A stretch of 64,000 bases of DNA, from the NCBI RefSeq assembly GCF_001625305.1, contig NW_017803713.1, forward strand, positions 1,311,361 through 1,375,360, in the 5' to 3' direction. Each line of letters begins with the position of its first letter. The stretch's first letter is position 1. This document shows positions 35,801 through 39,145 of this stretch, piece after piece. This DNA is from Branchiostoma belcheri. Its lineage: Eukaryota > Chordata > Leptocardii > Amphioxiformes > Branchiostomatidae. A program made the position numbers and the translations under genes. The notes below the pieces were generated by a model that was not told the DNA's origin, did no database searches, and was given only the letters and a program-made list of their open reading frames with translations.

Positions 35801-36044
35801 ATGTGTTTGAATAAGAGCAGACCATATGCGAACTTTCAAGGTAAACATGATGCATTTGCAACGCAAATGTTAACCTTTTCTAGTTCCTTATTTTTTCCAC
35901 TCACCCTTTGTCCTTGGTGGCTTTCCTGATCTCGTCCAGATACTGTGCCACGATCAGGTCCTCATAACTCACATTCCCGCTGGATGAACGGCCCAGCTTG
36001 TGGGAGGACAGCGACTTGGGCTTGTCTCTCTCACGTTTGGACAT
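2822..36044 (-). CDS. DCDC1: DCDC1-like doublecortin / ricin-B repeat protein, 31 coding exons
   Basis: Gene-level entry; exons are listed separately. All 31 exons join with compatible phases. The total is 4,327 nt, which is 1 mod 3 and agrees with the phase of the last junction, so about 1,442 residues read without a stop. Four doublecortin-like folds are visible: about residues 160-240, 286-370, 488-585 and 946-1085, with typical stretches such as ITVTAFKNGG, LKVFENGRDEG and LKVVRNGDKN. Two blocks carry QxW motifs of ricin-B beta-trefoils: QTW, QQW, QRW at about 705-880, and QRW twice at about 1290-1355. DCX plus ricin-B is the architecture known for vertebrate DCDC1, a microtubule-associated protein reported in cytokinesis; cellular role here is inference. 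Exons 10-11 look coiled-coil. The human protein is longer, so missing sequence or a different end is possible. The call rests on domain content, not a database search. Confidence 0.83.
2830..2971 (-). CDS. DCDC1: DCDC1-like exon 31, last exon seen
   Basis: Reads GYAWAMPTAKGSQQAMVCVA then CARAMRGSFRLTKLNVSIPF and SCAMGTT. Four Cys (VCVACA, FSCA). It ends at A|GTAAGTAG. Reading through the donor instead gives Ser-Lys-stop at 2822, so this is either an internal exon of a gene continuing left or a terminal exon whose stop overlaps a donor-like site. No AATAAA lies just downstream, which slightly favours continuation. Confidence 0.8.
3619..3689 (-). CDS. DCDC1: DCDC1-like exon 30
   Basis: Reads ITAANKAGVCTHAVTGAQEL then EQP, with the split first codon Glu. 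Acceptor ...gtgtttacag, donor GTAAGTCGGG, phase 0. Small, but phase fits on both sides. Confidence 0.82.
3868..4185 (-). mobile_element. tRNA-derived SINE, degraded
   Basis: Reads on the minus strand. Segments such as GGAAAGGCACTCAATGCCTA and 'TTGGATAGGATG' match the bodies of the SINEs at 29400 and 35060. It lies in the intron between exons 29 and 30. Confidence 0.5.
4382..4596 (-). CDS. DCDC1: DCDC1-like exon 29, QxW block 2
   Basis: Reads SINIKSNYGLVLGVALPPQP, a Pro-rich loop, then GAANQRWLWDPVTGFIKAFA and ends TDVTDK. Strand-loop-QRW-strand is a second ricin-B repeat of this block. Acceptor ...actttgcag, donor G|GTAGGAATGG. Confidence 0.87.
4597..5316. other. intron between exons 28 and 29; nothing recognised
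   Basis: AT-rich intronic sequence with no coding or repeat signal that I can support. Confidence 0.3.
5317..5520 (-). CDS. DCDC1: DCDC1-like exon 28, QxW block 2, repeat-derived 5' end
   Basis: Begins PKSRSPRRSSPLSAQRFLVQ and continues CPGLVLGVAEQDVTGTSVSV to DDDINQRWTLNKDG. QRW followed by LNKDG is a ricin-B repeat. The acceptor (gattttgtctcccccag) and the first 38 or so nt, which encode the RS-rich start, are shared with the three units of the tandem array next to it. Donor GG|GTACGCTTG. Confidence 0.85.
5521..5935. repeat. 131-bp tandem array carrying a splice acceptor and a tRNA-like sequence
   Basis: CTGGGGGAGACAAAATCA recurs at 5521, 5652, 5783 and 5913, a period of 131, 131 and 130 bp. 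Between these lie three tRNA-like units (about 5557-5625, 5688-5756, 5819-5886) with an A-box-like TGGCACAATGG and B-box-like GGTTCAAGTCC on the plus strand. The arms pair poorly, so these are tRNA-derived, not tRNA genes. The leftmost copy is the acceptor and start of exon 28. Confidence 0.85.
5936..6508. other. rest of the intron between exons 27 and 28
   Basis: No gene. A short stretch near 6440 (AGCTAAAACTGGTTCGAGAT) resembles one at about 25030, suggesting an unclassified dispersed repeat. Confidence 0.3.
6509..6667 (-). CDS. DCDC1: DCDC1-like exon 27
   Basis: Reads SAHERSHQRSEERLASRKRP then WEQGFTSKYDEIIELGTEEE and DMALYSKFR. Basic then acidic; leads into trefoil block 2. Acceptor ...tctgatacag, donor CAG|GTGAGGC. 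A 216-codon open frame over this region is a different frame and not coding. Confidence 0.85.
7185..7370. mobile_element. foldback MITE
   Basis: ACTCTACTACTGGATAAGTT at the left is matched in reverse by AACTTATCCAGTAGTAGAGT at the right. The core contains a 'GAAGAAGA...ACAGATGTCACTC' motif. A half-copy of the same family lies at 39045-39145. Confidence 0.7.
7540..7566 (-). CDS. DCDC1: DCDC1-like exon 26, 27-nt microexon
   Basis: Nine-codon microexon giving SLVYEPSW between Gly and Val split codons. Acceptor ...cccctgtag, donor GGT|GTAAGTTTCC. Both flanking phases fit and skipping it would also keep frame, so it may be a regulated cassette. Found only by joining phases. Confidence 0.75.
7698..8135. 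mobile_element. hAT-like non-autonomous element, CAGGGCTCGAAATAC ends
   Basis: Terminal repeats CAGGGCTCGAAATAC and GTATTTCGAACCCTG enclose sequence rich in (ta)CCTGCAC(c). Relatives are at 15075, 17390, 50660, 51173, 60061 and 61850. No transposase frame and no clear target duplication here. Confidence 0.65.
8571..8641. repeat. 71-bp palindrome
   Basis: CCCCTATCTATGCA...TTTGGAATTTGA is mirrored by TCAAATTCCAAA...TGCATAGATAGGGG with a short centre. It lies in the intron between exons 25 and 26 and is likely a foldback element. Confidence 0.8.
8818..8998 (-). CDS. DCDC1: DCDC1-like exon 25
   Basis: Reads LVMMVSGPLQPGSQVLVEKC through an acidic Gly/Glu stretch (ELTGEGGEHGEGEDK) to LEEILGEIG. 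It links DCX domain 4 to the second trefoil. Acceptor ...tattcacccag, donor GG|GTAAGTC. Confidence 0.85.
9425..9625. mobile_element. MITE fragment related to 49476-49903
   Basis: GAAGCTCCACG...GTATTCCTGTGGTTTG and CATTTGCCCGTG match, in reverse orientation, the middle of the element at 49550-49760. Confidence 0.5.
9745..9991 (-). CDS. DCDC1: DCDC1-like exon 24, end of DCX domain 4
   Basis: Reads FLERCTTLMDLPFAARRLFD then DNGKEHGTLAELKRDQVVFV and SCGEVWVDPKL. 'AARRLFDDNG...VFVSCGEVWVD' is a complete second half of a DCX domain. Ends RNPE|E with donor G|GTATGTTACC. Confidence 0.88.
10029..10140 (-). mobile_element. short internally deleted Helitron-type element
   Basis: On the minus strand it ends CGGCCTTT-CTAG followed by T, preceded by a decayed hairpin, and starts with a GGCTTCACCAC motif. 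It shares both ends with the 0.67-kb element at 26090-26757 but is only about 110 bp. Confidence 0.6.
10615..10653. repeat. (CAAA)n microsatellite at the exon 23 donor
   Basis: About nine CAAA units, GTTT on the gene strand. They separate two copies of the last 36 nt of exon 23 (10580-10614 and 10654-10690) and supply the GT of the frame-keeping donor. Confidence 0.9.
10654..10815 (-). CDS. DCDC1: DCDC1-like exon 23, DCX domain 4, duplicated 3' end
   Basis: Reads MMRDMNKTALNGKKALHHKR, an acidic linker, then NMPRFRELEMQL. The listed donor is CTG|GTTTGTTTG, the only choice seen that keeps frame with exon 24 (FLERCTT). About 36 nt of the exon end is repeated further on at 10580-10614, across a (GTTT)n microsatellite, and ends with a better donor (CTG|GTAATT). 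Reading on to that donor adds 74 nt, shifts frame, and meets a stop at the donor itself. The exon end is therefore the least certain in the gene. Confidence 0.75.
10906..11173. mobile_element. foldback MITE with long arms
   Basis: Arms of about 95 bp, including AGCAACTGGATATGATTT and TTTCAGGTAGCATCCACTAC, pair with the right end. Outside lies an approximate 20-bp direct repeat (AATGAATGGGTAC...ATTGGT at 10854 and 11175). Confidence 0.75.
11475..11560 (-). CDS. DCDC1: DCDC1-like exon 22, start of DCX domain 4
   Basis: Reads VPLRLKVVRNGDKNPKNSVV then IVGPDLTN. 'LKVVRNGD...VVIVGPDL' closely follows the DCX signature of strand, RNGD turn, strand. Acceptor ...cattcctag, donor GTAAGTTTTG. Confidence 0.88.
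11715..11970 (-). mobile_element. non-autonomous Helitron, family A
   Basis: On the minus strand the 3' end has the hairpin CATTTGCTTTGCAAATG, then a short spacer and CTAG followed by T, the Helitron signature. The body (AGCAGGAGGGATTTAGACTC) is shared with 35628-35883 and 59462-59727. Confidence 0.75.
12063..12144 (-). CDS. DCDC1: DCDC1-like exon 21
   Basis: Reads EFKWPLEGFLIPMAPPLRKS then KKKNPNG. Joins the trefoil block to DCX domain 4. Acceptor ...ttattttcag, donor G|GTTAGTACAAG; the split codon is Val. Confidence 0.84.
12490..12613 (-). CDS. DCDC1: DCDC1-like exon 20, third QxW motif
   Basis: Reads WALKQEDLANMGQWKKSKIS and ends PVTEDGVWNK. The junction FQR|W rebuilds a QRW motif. Trp-rich (five Trp in 41 residues). 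Acceptor ...cctgtacgtag, donor GTAGGACAG, phase 0. Confidence 0.86.
12890..12995. repeat. dispersed repeat shared with 48629-48713
   Basis: GGGGAAAATTTTGA...CTGACCCTCTGAAATGCT... occurs in both places with about 80 percent identity by eye. Class unknown. Confidence 0.45.
13263..13558 (-). CDS. DCDC1: DCDC1-like exon 19 (largest exon)
   Basis: Reads AYPDLVLTFLGDQGSQPTSD and ends VPAKHPCAKFQR. 'AYPDLVLTFLGD' repeats the trefoil strand pattern; the middle is acidic and probably a loop. The closing QR joins the next exon to make the third QxW. Acceptor ...gtttcctccag, donor AG|GTAATGTC. Confidence 0.87.
14278..14338 (-). CDS. DCDC1: DCDC1-like exon 18 (61 nt), second QxW motif
   Basis: Reads MVGNPAQQWSFSPDGYIFSV, a textbook ricin-B signature: QxW, then DG, then a hydrophobic strand. 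Acceptor ...actttgcag, donor GTCAGTACATG, phase 0. Confidence 0.87.
14601..14725 (-). CDS. DCDC1: DCDC1-like exon 17, QxW block 1
   Basis: Reads SGLIYSRAMPQLALTVNDNH and ends VGGFGVTMQKR. 'SGLIYS' after a QxW motif is the usual 'dG.i.s' turn of ricin-B repeats. Acceptor ...cccactccag, donor AG|GTTAGTATAC. Confidence 0.86.
15422..15517 (-). CDS. DCDC1: DCDC1-like exon 16, first QxW motif, GC donor
   Basis: Reads EDTNTVLYPELSVQSKKKKG then WPPGCQTWVINQ. QTW is the first ricin-type QxW. It is 32 codons in phase 0. The donor is CAG|GCAAGTGTG, a GC-AG intron with an otherwise strong consensus. Frame and the next exon (SGLIYS) support it. Confidence 0.83.
15640..15958 (+). mobile_element. LINE 3' end with (ATC)n tail
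   Basis: A frame at about 15664-15735 reads RYITSAIPAMTKLLNEL then stop, the typical C-terminal end of a non-LTR retrotransposon reverse-transcriptase protein. A 3'UTR follows, ending AATAAACCAATCATCATC with an ATC microsatellite. The 5' part is lost. Confidence 0.6.
16396..16570 (-). CDS. DCDC1: DCDC1-like exon 15
   Basis: Reads HWEATVGFPLEYDYTELRDE through a very acidic stretch (RDIEDEEERIR) to SAGLDTRGSFLQNK. Two acceptors, six nt apart, both keep frame: one gives ...GID-S-HW, the other (right end 16576) gives ...GID-R-H-S-HW. Donor GTCAGCATA. Confidence 0.83.
16740..17007. repeat. about 30-bp minisatellite with GAGTCATTTGACTC core
   Basis: Seven to eight units of AGCCGAGTCATTTGACTCAAAA with variable spacers. 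The core is a palindrome. It lies in the intron between exons 14 and 15 and abuts a 60-bp palindrome. Confidence 0.8.
17008..17067. repeat. 60-bp near-perfect palindrome
   Basis: GGGAAGTAAGAGTTGATTGA...AAAACATGTTTT...mirrored to CTTACTTCCC with one mismatch seen. It lies 45 bp from the donor of exon 14. Confidence 0.85.
17113..17227 (-). CDS. DCDC1: DCDC1-like exon 14
   Basis: Reads SVLQVCFDKAQGVALPDGRT and ends GGEDAVEGID. Leaves DCX domain 3. Acceptor ...gttttccacag, donor AG|GTACGGACAG. The split AG codon becomes Ser or Arg depending on the acceptor used at exon 15. Confidence 0.84.
17390..17700. mobile_element. hAT-like fragment (CAGGGCTC family)
   Basis: Starts CAGGGCTGGAAATACC and shares the internal ACCTGCA, GGTGCAGGTAAAATTTGTC and AATTTTCAATGT stretches with 7698-8135 and 61850. 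The right terminus is not seen. Confidence 0.5.
17872..18055 (-). CDS. DCDC1: DCDC1-like exon 13, DCX domain 3
   Basis: Reads LLATCTACQRLANPVSNPGP and VAKKLYDRDGHEITNIYSLQ, ending GEDFKAPS. 'AKKLYDRDGHEI...VWLSFGEDF' is the second half of a doublecortin fold. Acceptor ...tttcttccag, donor G|GTGAGGAAG. Confidence 0.87.
18195..18530 (-). mobile_element. decayed relative of Helitron family A
   Basis: ACCACGGTGACAGCCATCTG followed by GTCCAGGTTATTGGCC parallels the family A core (CCATGGTGACAAACGTCTGG...GTCATTGACC). Ends are not preserved. Confidence 0.35.
18550..18651 (-). CDS. DCDC1: DCDC1-like exon 12, DCX domain 3
   Basis: Reads VFENGRDEGETLIYFNMRDA and ends GDSKRLMEQ. It is 34 codons in phase 0 and continues the LRLKVFENG strand from exon 11. 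Acceptor ...tttcccctcag, donor GTATGTTTACC. Confidence 0.87.
19803..19979 (-). CDS. DCDC1: DCDC1-like exon 11, coiled-coil linker into DCX domain 3
   Basis: Reads TDELISDLSGTITKYKDQLK and ends DRLVGKQGLRLK. Mostly helical and charged, with the last five residues starting the first strand of DCX domain 3. Exactly 59 codons, phase 0 on both sides; donor GTGGGCTAG. Confidence 0.86.
20426..21379. mobile_element. 0.95-kb DNA transposon, non-autonomous, CpG-rich
   Basis: Ends TACTGTAAGTCT and AGACTTACAGTA. Subterminal TTTAGATTCGCGG at the left is matched by CGCGAATCTAAA at the right, with CCGCGG motifs inside. The core is GC-rich and contains no transposase frame above 61 codons. It fills much of the intron between exons 10 and 11. 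Confidence 0.7.
21561..21721 (-). CDS. DCDC1: DCDC1-like exon 10, coiled-coil linker
   Basis: Reads YIQDVLQNLRPKLRAAKDYR and ends TEIKNALNE. Heptad-like spacing of Leu/Ile/Val with many charged residues suggests a helical linker. Acceptor ...cctgttgcag, donor GTACATCATA, phase 0 out. Confidence 0.86.
22387..22485 (-). CDS. DCDC1: DCDC1-like exon 9, end of DCX domain 2
   Basis: Reads DPLDKVLQTATTPVLGPLWV then SKGEGFSPAGVE; 'GPLWVSKGEGF' is the last strand of a DCX domain. Acceptor follows a strong pyrimidine tract (ctccctcccccctcag); donor G|GTCAGTATGG. Confidence 0.87.
22674..22767 (-). CDS. DCDC1: DCDC1-like exon 8, DCX domain 2
   Basis: Reads FLDACTGCMSLSSPARVLYD then WSGKEIVDLNE. The pattern 'helix, ARVLYDWSGKEI' is the central part of a doublecortin fold. 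Acceptor ...cctccccag, donor G|GTAAACTTTG; the split codon gives Ala with exon 9. Confidence 0.87.
23194..23293 (-). CDS. DCDC1: DCDC1-like exon 7, start of DCX domain 2
   Basis: Reads TLVEKRRHRILIFLNGQGVK then GQEVVASLDALQQ, a DCX-like beta hairpin and helix start (RILIFLNGQG). Acceptor ...ctgactactag, donor GTAAACTCC, phase 0. The 192-nt intron upstream is short. Confidence 0.86.
23486..23591 (-). CDS. DCDC1: DCDC1-like exon 6
   Basis: Reads QEQLKRGAMWTMNGILLPQD and ends SSLSKRLK, linking DCX domains 1 and 2. Acceptor ...atttccccag, donor AA|GTATGTTC; Lys is split with exon 7. Confidence 0.85.
23618..23880 (-). mobile_element. LINE 3' fragment, reverse-transcriptase C-terminus
   Basis: Minus-strand frame reads NSFFPRTITEWNSLSP and LSLDSFKQCLEL, a recognised non-LTR retrotransposon end. 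Related copies at 39790-40165 and 62570-62760 lie on the same strand. Confidence 0.75.
24451..24613 (-). CDS. DCDC1: DCDC1-like exon 5, rest of DCX domain 1
   Basis: Reads LLEMCTIKLGLLSAARRVFL then TDGREAFSPKDIPREAEVYI, matching the helix, A-R-R-V-F strand and final strands of DCX domains. Acceptor ...aaccctgcag, donor A|GTAAGGACGG. The split codon makes Thr with exon 6. Confidence 0.88.
24765..24965 (+). mobile_element. tRNA-derived SINE
   Basis: Head has an A-box-like TAGTCCAGTGGTTAGCAACC and B-box AGTTCAAATCC with a CTTGGAACCAAGAGG anticodon-arm-like stem. The tail continues to about 24965. Intronic, between exons 4 and 5. Confidence 0.6.
25323..25447 (-). CDS. DCDC1: DCDC1-like exon 4, start of DCX domain 1
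   Basis: Reads SSTGAKIKPLYKKQPK then VITVTAFKNGGRDVFTRVTA, the first beta strands of a doublecortin fold (strand, NGG turn, strand). Donor GTAAGAGTC after ...APTIKE, phase 0. Confidence 0.88.
25622..25668 (-). CDS. DCDC1: DCDC1-like exon 3 (47 nt)
   Basis: Short exon reading SNSFSSYAPQSSARTG, with acceptor ...ccttgcag and donor GTGAGATAG. It starts with 1 nt completing Arg from exon 2 and ends with 1 nt completed by GA of exon 4. Phase agreement on both sides supports it despite its size. Confidence 0.8.
26090..26757 (-). mobile_element. non-autonomous Helitron, family B (0.67 kb)
   Basis: The minus-strand 3' end is hairpin CATTTGCTCTCAAGCAAATG, then TCGGCCTTT, then CTAG followed by T. The other end carries the palindrome ATGGCTTCACCACAAAGTGG...AAGCCAT. 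The interior has two to three related units around CATACCAAATTTCAGGTCAT. It explains several open frames of 64-95 codons here. Confidence 0.75.
26812..27072 (-). CDS. DCDC1: DCDC1-like exon 2
   Basis: Begins after ...ttttcatttcag, reads STHTPSPYLQQLLNGGIRYA and ends RPSSAPATRNRA with donor GTGGGAG. It is Arg/Ser/Pro-rich, probably disordered and basic, as expected for a microtubule-binding leader. The intron separating it from exon 1 is about 8.8 kb, the largest in the gene, and holds an unrelated plus-strand exon. Confidence 0.85.
27119..28830. other. left part of the large first coding intron; no gene
   Basis: 27119-27165 (TCTGCGGAGGATGTCATCCA...) is a solo end of the MITE family at 56758-57150. 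The rest, including a CpG-rich patch at 27860-28070, shows no supported feature. Confidence 0.35.
28837..28915. mobile_element. 79-bp palindrome with 9-bp target duplication
   Basis: TAGCCTGGGTGCCATCCGAT runs into a mirrored half ending GGATGGCACCCAGGCTA, with GGCTACCCC/GGGGTAGCC inside and a GAAAAAA loop. Flanked by a perfect 9-bp direct repeat GGACAACAT (28828-28836 and 28916-28924), which proves insertion. Confidence 0.85.
29400..29665 (+). mobile_element. tRNA-derived SINE, best copy
   Basis: B-box GGTTCGAATCC at about 29459 is perfect and the head looks tRNA-like. The body GGGAAAGGCACTTAACAG...AAATGAGTACC...TTGGATGGGACATCAAG is shared with the minus-strand copies at 3868-4185 and 35060-35285. 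Confidence 0.7.
29750..29967. mobile_element. repeat related to 885-1325
   Basis: Shares the CGAAACACGTTCGAATAATT type stretch and the GGCCGTACCGTTATCGCGG end with the element near the window start. An open frame of 137 codons spans this and the SINE and is not a gene. Confidence 0.4.
29968..31199. other. intronic, no supported feature
   Basis: AT-rich, with poly-C and poly-A runs around 30850-30890. No exon, RNA gene or clear repeat seen. Confidence 0.3.
31200..31444 (+). promoter_or_regulatory. possible promoter/5'UTR of the orphan plus-strand exon
   Basis: GC-richer than its neighbours, with several CpGs and a CATATAGAGAG stretch at about 31323 that could act as a weak TATA element about 120 bp before the ATG. 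Support is compositional only. Confidence 0.3.
31445..31585 (+). CDS. first coding exon of an unrecognised plus-strand gene
   Basis: ATG in good context (CCAACATGG) opens 47 codons: MEPPKSPHPRPKSPLPKAVS, then EMLSESREKISSMFHHSQDP and a closing PAKMATE, followed by donor GAG|GTAAACCC in phase 0. The N-terminus is Pro/Lys/Ser-rich and presumably cytosolic. GC content and CpG density rise from about 31200 to 31600, against AT-rich surroundings, as in a promoter and first exon. I found no convincing second exon on the plus strand, so the next one may lie behind a long intron or outside the window. It sits in the first coding intron of the DCDC1-like gene on the opposite strand. Family not recognised. 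Confidence 0.5.
32937..33222. mobile_element. MITE with AAAGGCATCCAAT ends
   Basis: AAAGGCATCCAATAATTTTA at the left and AATTGCATTGGATGCCTTTA at the right form terminal inverted repeats. Interrupted relatives are at 49398-50205 and near 59738-59785. Confidence 0.7.
33847..34202. mobile_element. MITE with (G)GCCACACCAATTTAATT ends
   Basis: TCACACCAATTTGATTTGTT at the left and AACAAATTAAATTGG...TGTGGCC at the right are inverted. The interior GACCTAGGTATCCTAT and GCCATGAAGTCAACATACCA are shared with 52261-52639. Confidence 0.75.
35060..35285 (-). mobile_element. tRNA-derived SINE
   Basis: Minus-strand copy of the 29400 family, with B-box GGTTCAATTCC. First of three elements stacked directly upstream of exon 1 in coordinate order. 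Confidence 0.65.
35294..35611. mobile_element. foldback MITE, GGCCCTGTTC ends
   Basis: GGCCCTGTTCTCTAAAGAAT and ...CTAGTGGGAACAGGGCC are inverted. Inner arms AAAATTGTCC(A/G)GATTG(A/G)GC and TTTGATCTGGTCAA also pair. 318 bp. Confidence 0.75.
35628..35883 (+). mobile_element. non-autonomous Helitron, family A
   Basis: The plus-strand 3' end GCATTTGCAACGCAAATG hairpin is followed by TTAACCTTTT and CTAG, then T. It ends 22 bp from the donor of exon 1. Confidence 0.75.
35905..36044 (-). CDS. DCDC1: DCDC1-like exon 1 (start codon)
   Basis: Starts MSKRERDKPKSLSSHKLGRS and runs to YLDEIRKATKDKG. The N-terminus is basic and Ser-rich. The ATG has a GCAGCC upstream context, preceded by a short 5'UTR (TAGACAGTTGCAGCC) behind a T-rich acceptor. 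It ends at GG|GTGAGTGG; the split codon GG+A joins exon 2 as Gly. The 5' part is the first unit of a four-copy tandem repeat (36020-36280), so upstream acceptors and a second ATG at 36253 compete with it. Confidence 0.82.
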
Positions 36045-36280
36045 GGCTGCAACTGTCTACTGTGGGAAAAAACAAAACAAGTTTCTTCTCTTGTCTCTCT
36101 TGCATTTTGAAATCGCTGCAACTGTCTACTGTGGGGAAAAAACAAAATAAGTTACTTCTCTTGGCTCTCTTGCATTTTTGAAATCGCTGCAACTGTCTAC
36201 TGTGAGGAAAAACAAAATAAGTTACTTCTCTTGTCTCTCTCGCGTTTCGACATGGCTGCAACCGTCTACTGTGGGGGGAA
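36020..36280. repeat. 70-bp tandem array covering the exon 1 acceptor and start codon
   Basis: GCTGCAAC(T/C)GTCTACTGTG recurs at 36046, 36115, 36186 and 36255, a period of 69, 71 and 69 bp. Each unit holds, on the minus strand, a pyrimidine tract, an AG, a short 5'UTR and sequence coding for KRERDK or a decayed version. Units 1 and 4 keep an ATG; in units 2 and 3 it is ATT. Confidence 0.88.
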
Positions 36281-36284
36281 GAAA

Positions 36285-37660
36285 AAAGATTACATACTAA
36301 GATTCTTTATTGACTCAACAAAAAGTACCTCAGGGACTTTTGTATGGTCTTCTACAATTAAAGAACTGATCTGTTAAACAATTAAATACATGTACATTGT
36401 ATGAATAACGTCATCCTACATACAGAATATATGTCAGCGGCAATAAATGTTTAACTAAGTTACTTCTTATAATATTATGCTGAAAACAAGAAGAATGATC
36501 TTAAAGGGGATAATATACCTTGCTTTAAGTTGTTTGCCTTTTACTTTATGATCAATGGTCTTTTAAAAATAGAAGCAAAAACAAAAGACCTCGAGCACAA
36601 TGATTTTTTGTGTTAGATTTTACATGTCGACATCTACTATAATTAATTGCAAGGACAATTTGGCAGCATTTCTATTCAGCCATGACATCTCACCAAATCA
36701 TGATAATTTGTTGAAACTCTTAACAGAAATGAGCTTAATGGCTTGATAATAAGACATGCCTTACAGGAAGGAACAATAAAAGTCACTTCTTTGCGTACCT
36801 GAGACACAATCTGCTGTTCACTTTGATTTTGGCCGTGGCCATGATGTAAATGTTTAATGACATACTTAACTGTCCTAGCAACAGGGGCAACAGGGATAAA
36901 CTTTGGGGTCGGTGGGGACACAGAATAATTATCACGTTCATGTAGTCATCATTGACATTTCAACCTGTACAATCATTCAGATAAAACTGTTCATGCATCT
37001 GACTCAATTTCAGAGACACCCGCTCTAGCATATATAAACTTGTTATTGAATGCAAATGGCATGGTTTAAGTATTGTAAATCGAGGTTAAGACATGTAATA
37101 ATACTATACAGTCACCCTATATACATCTACAATGTATGACAGTTATTATTGTTATTAAAAGATTGAACACTTTGAATTGAAATAAAAGATATCATTATAA
37201 CTTACTCAAACGATATCATTCTAGTGTTTTTTTTTATGATATGCTGTAGTGAGCTGAAGAAGAGAGATATAATTAGATGTCACTCACTCAAAGCATTTAG
37301 AAGTAATCTACATATTTCATCCAGGTGTTAAGAAGAGTTTGAATTGTCTTAAACTAGACTGCAAGTATTCCAAGTAATAAATAATAATATTATGCTTTGT
37401 TTCCCTGCATGGATTAAATATCACCATTTGCACTGTCAACATTTTCCTCAGATGCAAACATTTAGCAGAGATAATCAGGATGAAACTTTGTATACAGGTT
37501 GTCAATTGAAAGTACAATTAGAATTTTCAAGATGGCTTTGACAGAACTAACCAAAGACATGGAACTAAAACATTTTTTTTTAATCACAGGACAGCTGAAC
37601 TTTGCTGGATAATTATGCACGACTATCCGTAAAATGCCCCCAGATTGTGATTGAGTGACA
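36285..37660. other. upstream region, no supported feature
   Basis: AT-rich sequence between exon 1 and the candidate untranslated exons; no coding signal. Confidence 0.3.
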
Positions 37661-37665
37661 ATCGT

Positions 37666-37848
37666 CAGGGGTGCCAGAGTATACAGTGCAATTTTACGGT
37701 ATACTGTACAATCATATTAGTATACAGTGCAACTTTATGGAATACAGTGCAATTGTATTAGTATAAAAATTATGTAATTTCACGGAATACAGTGCAGTAC
37801 GATGGCACTGTATACCGTAATATTGCACTGTATACTCTGGCACCCCTG
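37666..37848. mobile_element. 183-bp hAT-like MITE with 5-bp target duplication
   Basis: Ends CAGGGGTGCCAGAGTATACA and its near-perfect reverse complement. Flanked by ATCGT on both sides (37661-37665, 37849-37853). The interior repeats ATACAGTGCAA several times. Confidence 0.85.
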
Positions 37849-39044
37849 ATCGTATGACAAAATTATCTGACTGGCCCCAGTATATACCTGTTACAAGATA
37901 TTGTTACTGTACCCGATATCTTTTTCCGCCAACTTGAAAGTAGGACACAATGCATTCTCTACCAGGAGCCCTGTCTAAACTACATGTATCACAACAACTA
38001 ACTTGCAGCATACCTTAGTCTGAAGTCTAAATTGTTACTGTGTGTAACAGTTGTAAATTCCAATATTGTTCCAGCAACACTAAATGTCTCACATTAAGCA
38101 GTGTCCATGGCTTCCAGGTGAAAAGTTGGGGACGTTAAATCCATTAAAACGTCAAGTGAGGCAGAGTAAATATGGACATGGCTGTTAGCAGCGGTAGCCC
38201 CACCTTTTATACACATTACAAGTAAGGGCATTGTTGGCAACAAGAAAAGTTAAATTATGTTTCCAAAACACAAATAAAATCACAGAATCCTTTTTTGAGA
38301 CCTGAACTTGGCTGAATAGGTTCTAGTGATTATGTTTAGAATGTCCTACTCAGAGCTTATCTTTTAAGCTTACGTTCTTTTAAAAGTTTACATATACTAA
38401 ATCTCTAAATTTGTAAGTTTATCCAAAAAGAAAGGTGCGCTCGAATATCTCATATGCTACATTCACCTGGATCAAATTTTACATGTCTTGTCATATGTTT
38501 GTATGTGTATCTTTCATTTTTTTGTTTAACAGGAGATTTTTTAACCTAATGAAATTCAATTTGGTTCGCGAGGGTATTTACAAAGTCCTAAGGTAATGAG
38601 GTTGTAACATTGACAGCTGACTGGGTATCCAGACAACGCGCAAATGTGGCACCGCCTAGAAGCATGAGAACTCTTTGTGTTGGTGTTTACAAGTACACAC
38701 ATGGTTCTACTAACTAGAGGGTCTGCATGCCCTTTTCCTTATCCGATCGAGCCATTCTGATTCGCCATTAATCGTAGCCTGAGCTGATTTGATTTAATGT
38801 TAAGTGAAGGAAATCATCCACGAAATACACTTTAATTGTACCTTATTTCTTATCCTGAATTCATGCTCAGGCGACAAGCATTATTGAAAGTAGCAATAGC
38901 AGTTCCTATATAATAGTATTGTCTTGCCATAGGAACTACCTTATCCTCATTTACATAACAGACACTAACAAGTCTTTGTCATGTTTAACTGTTTTTTCCA
39001 GTTTCTTCATATGCGATCATTAGTGTCATTTTGTGCTCTCAGTT

Positions 39045-39145
39045 TATTTGTTGACGATGAAGAAGAGTGACGGATGTCACTCGAAACATCCAGAAGTTAT
39101 CTCCATAATCTATCCAGTAATAGAGTTTGATTTTTCTTTGATTAT
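39045..39145. mobile_element. half-copy of the 7185-7370 MITE
   Basis: GAAGAAGAGTGACGGATGTC followed by TCTCCATAATCTATCCAGTA and GAGTTTGA matches the right half of that element. Confidence 0.55.

Noticed and set aside
36031-36261. 76-codon minus-strand frame upstream of exon 1
   Set aside because: A shifted-frame reading of the 70-bp tandem array.
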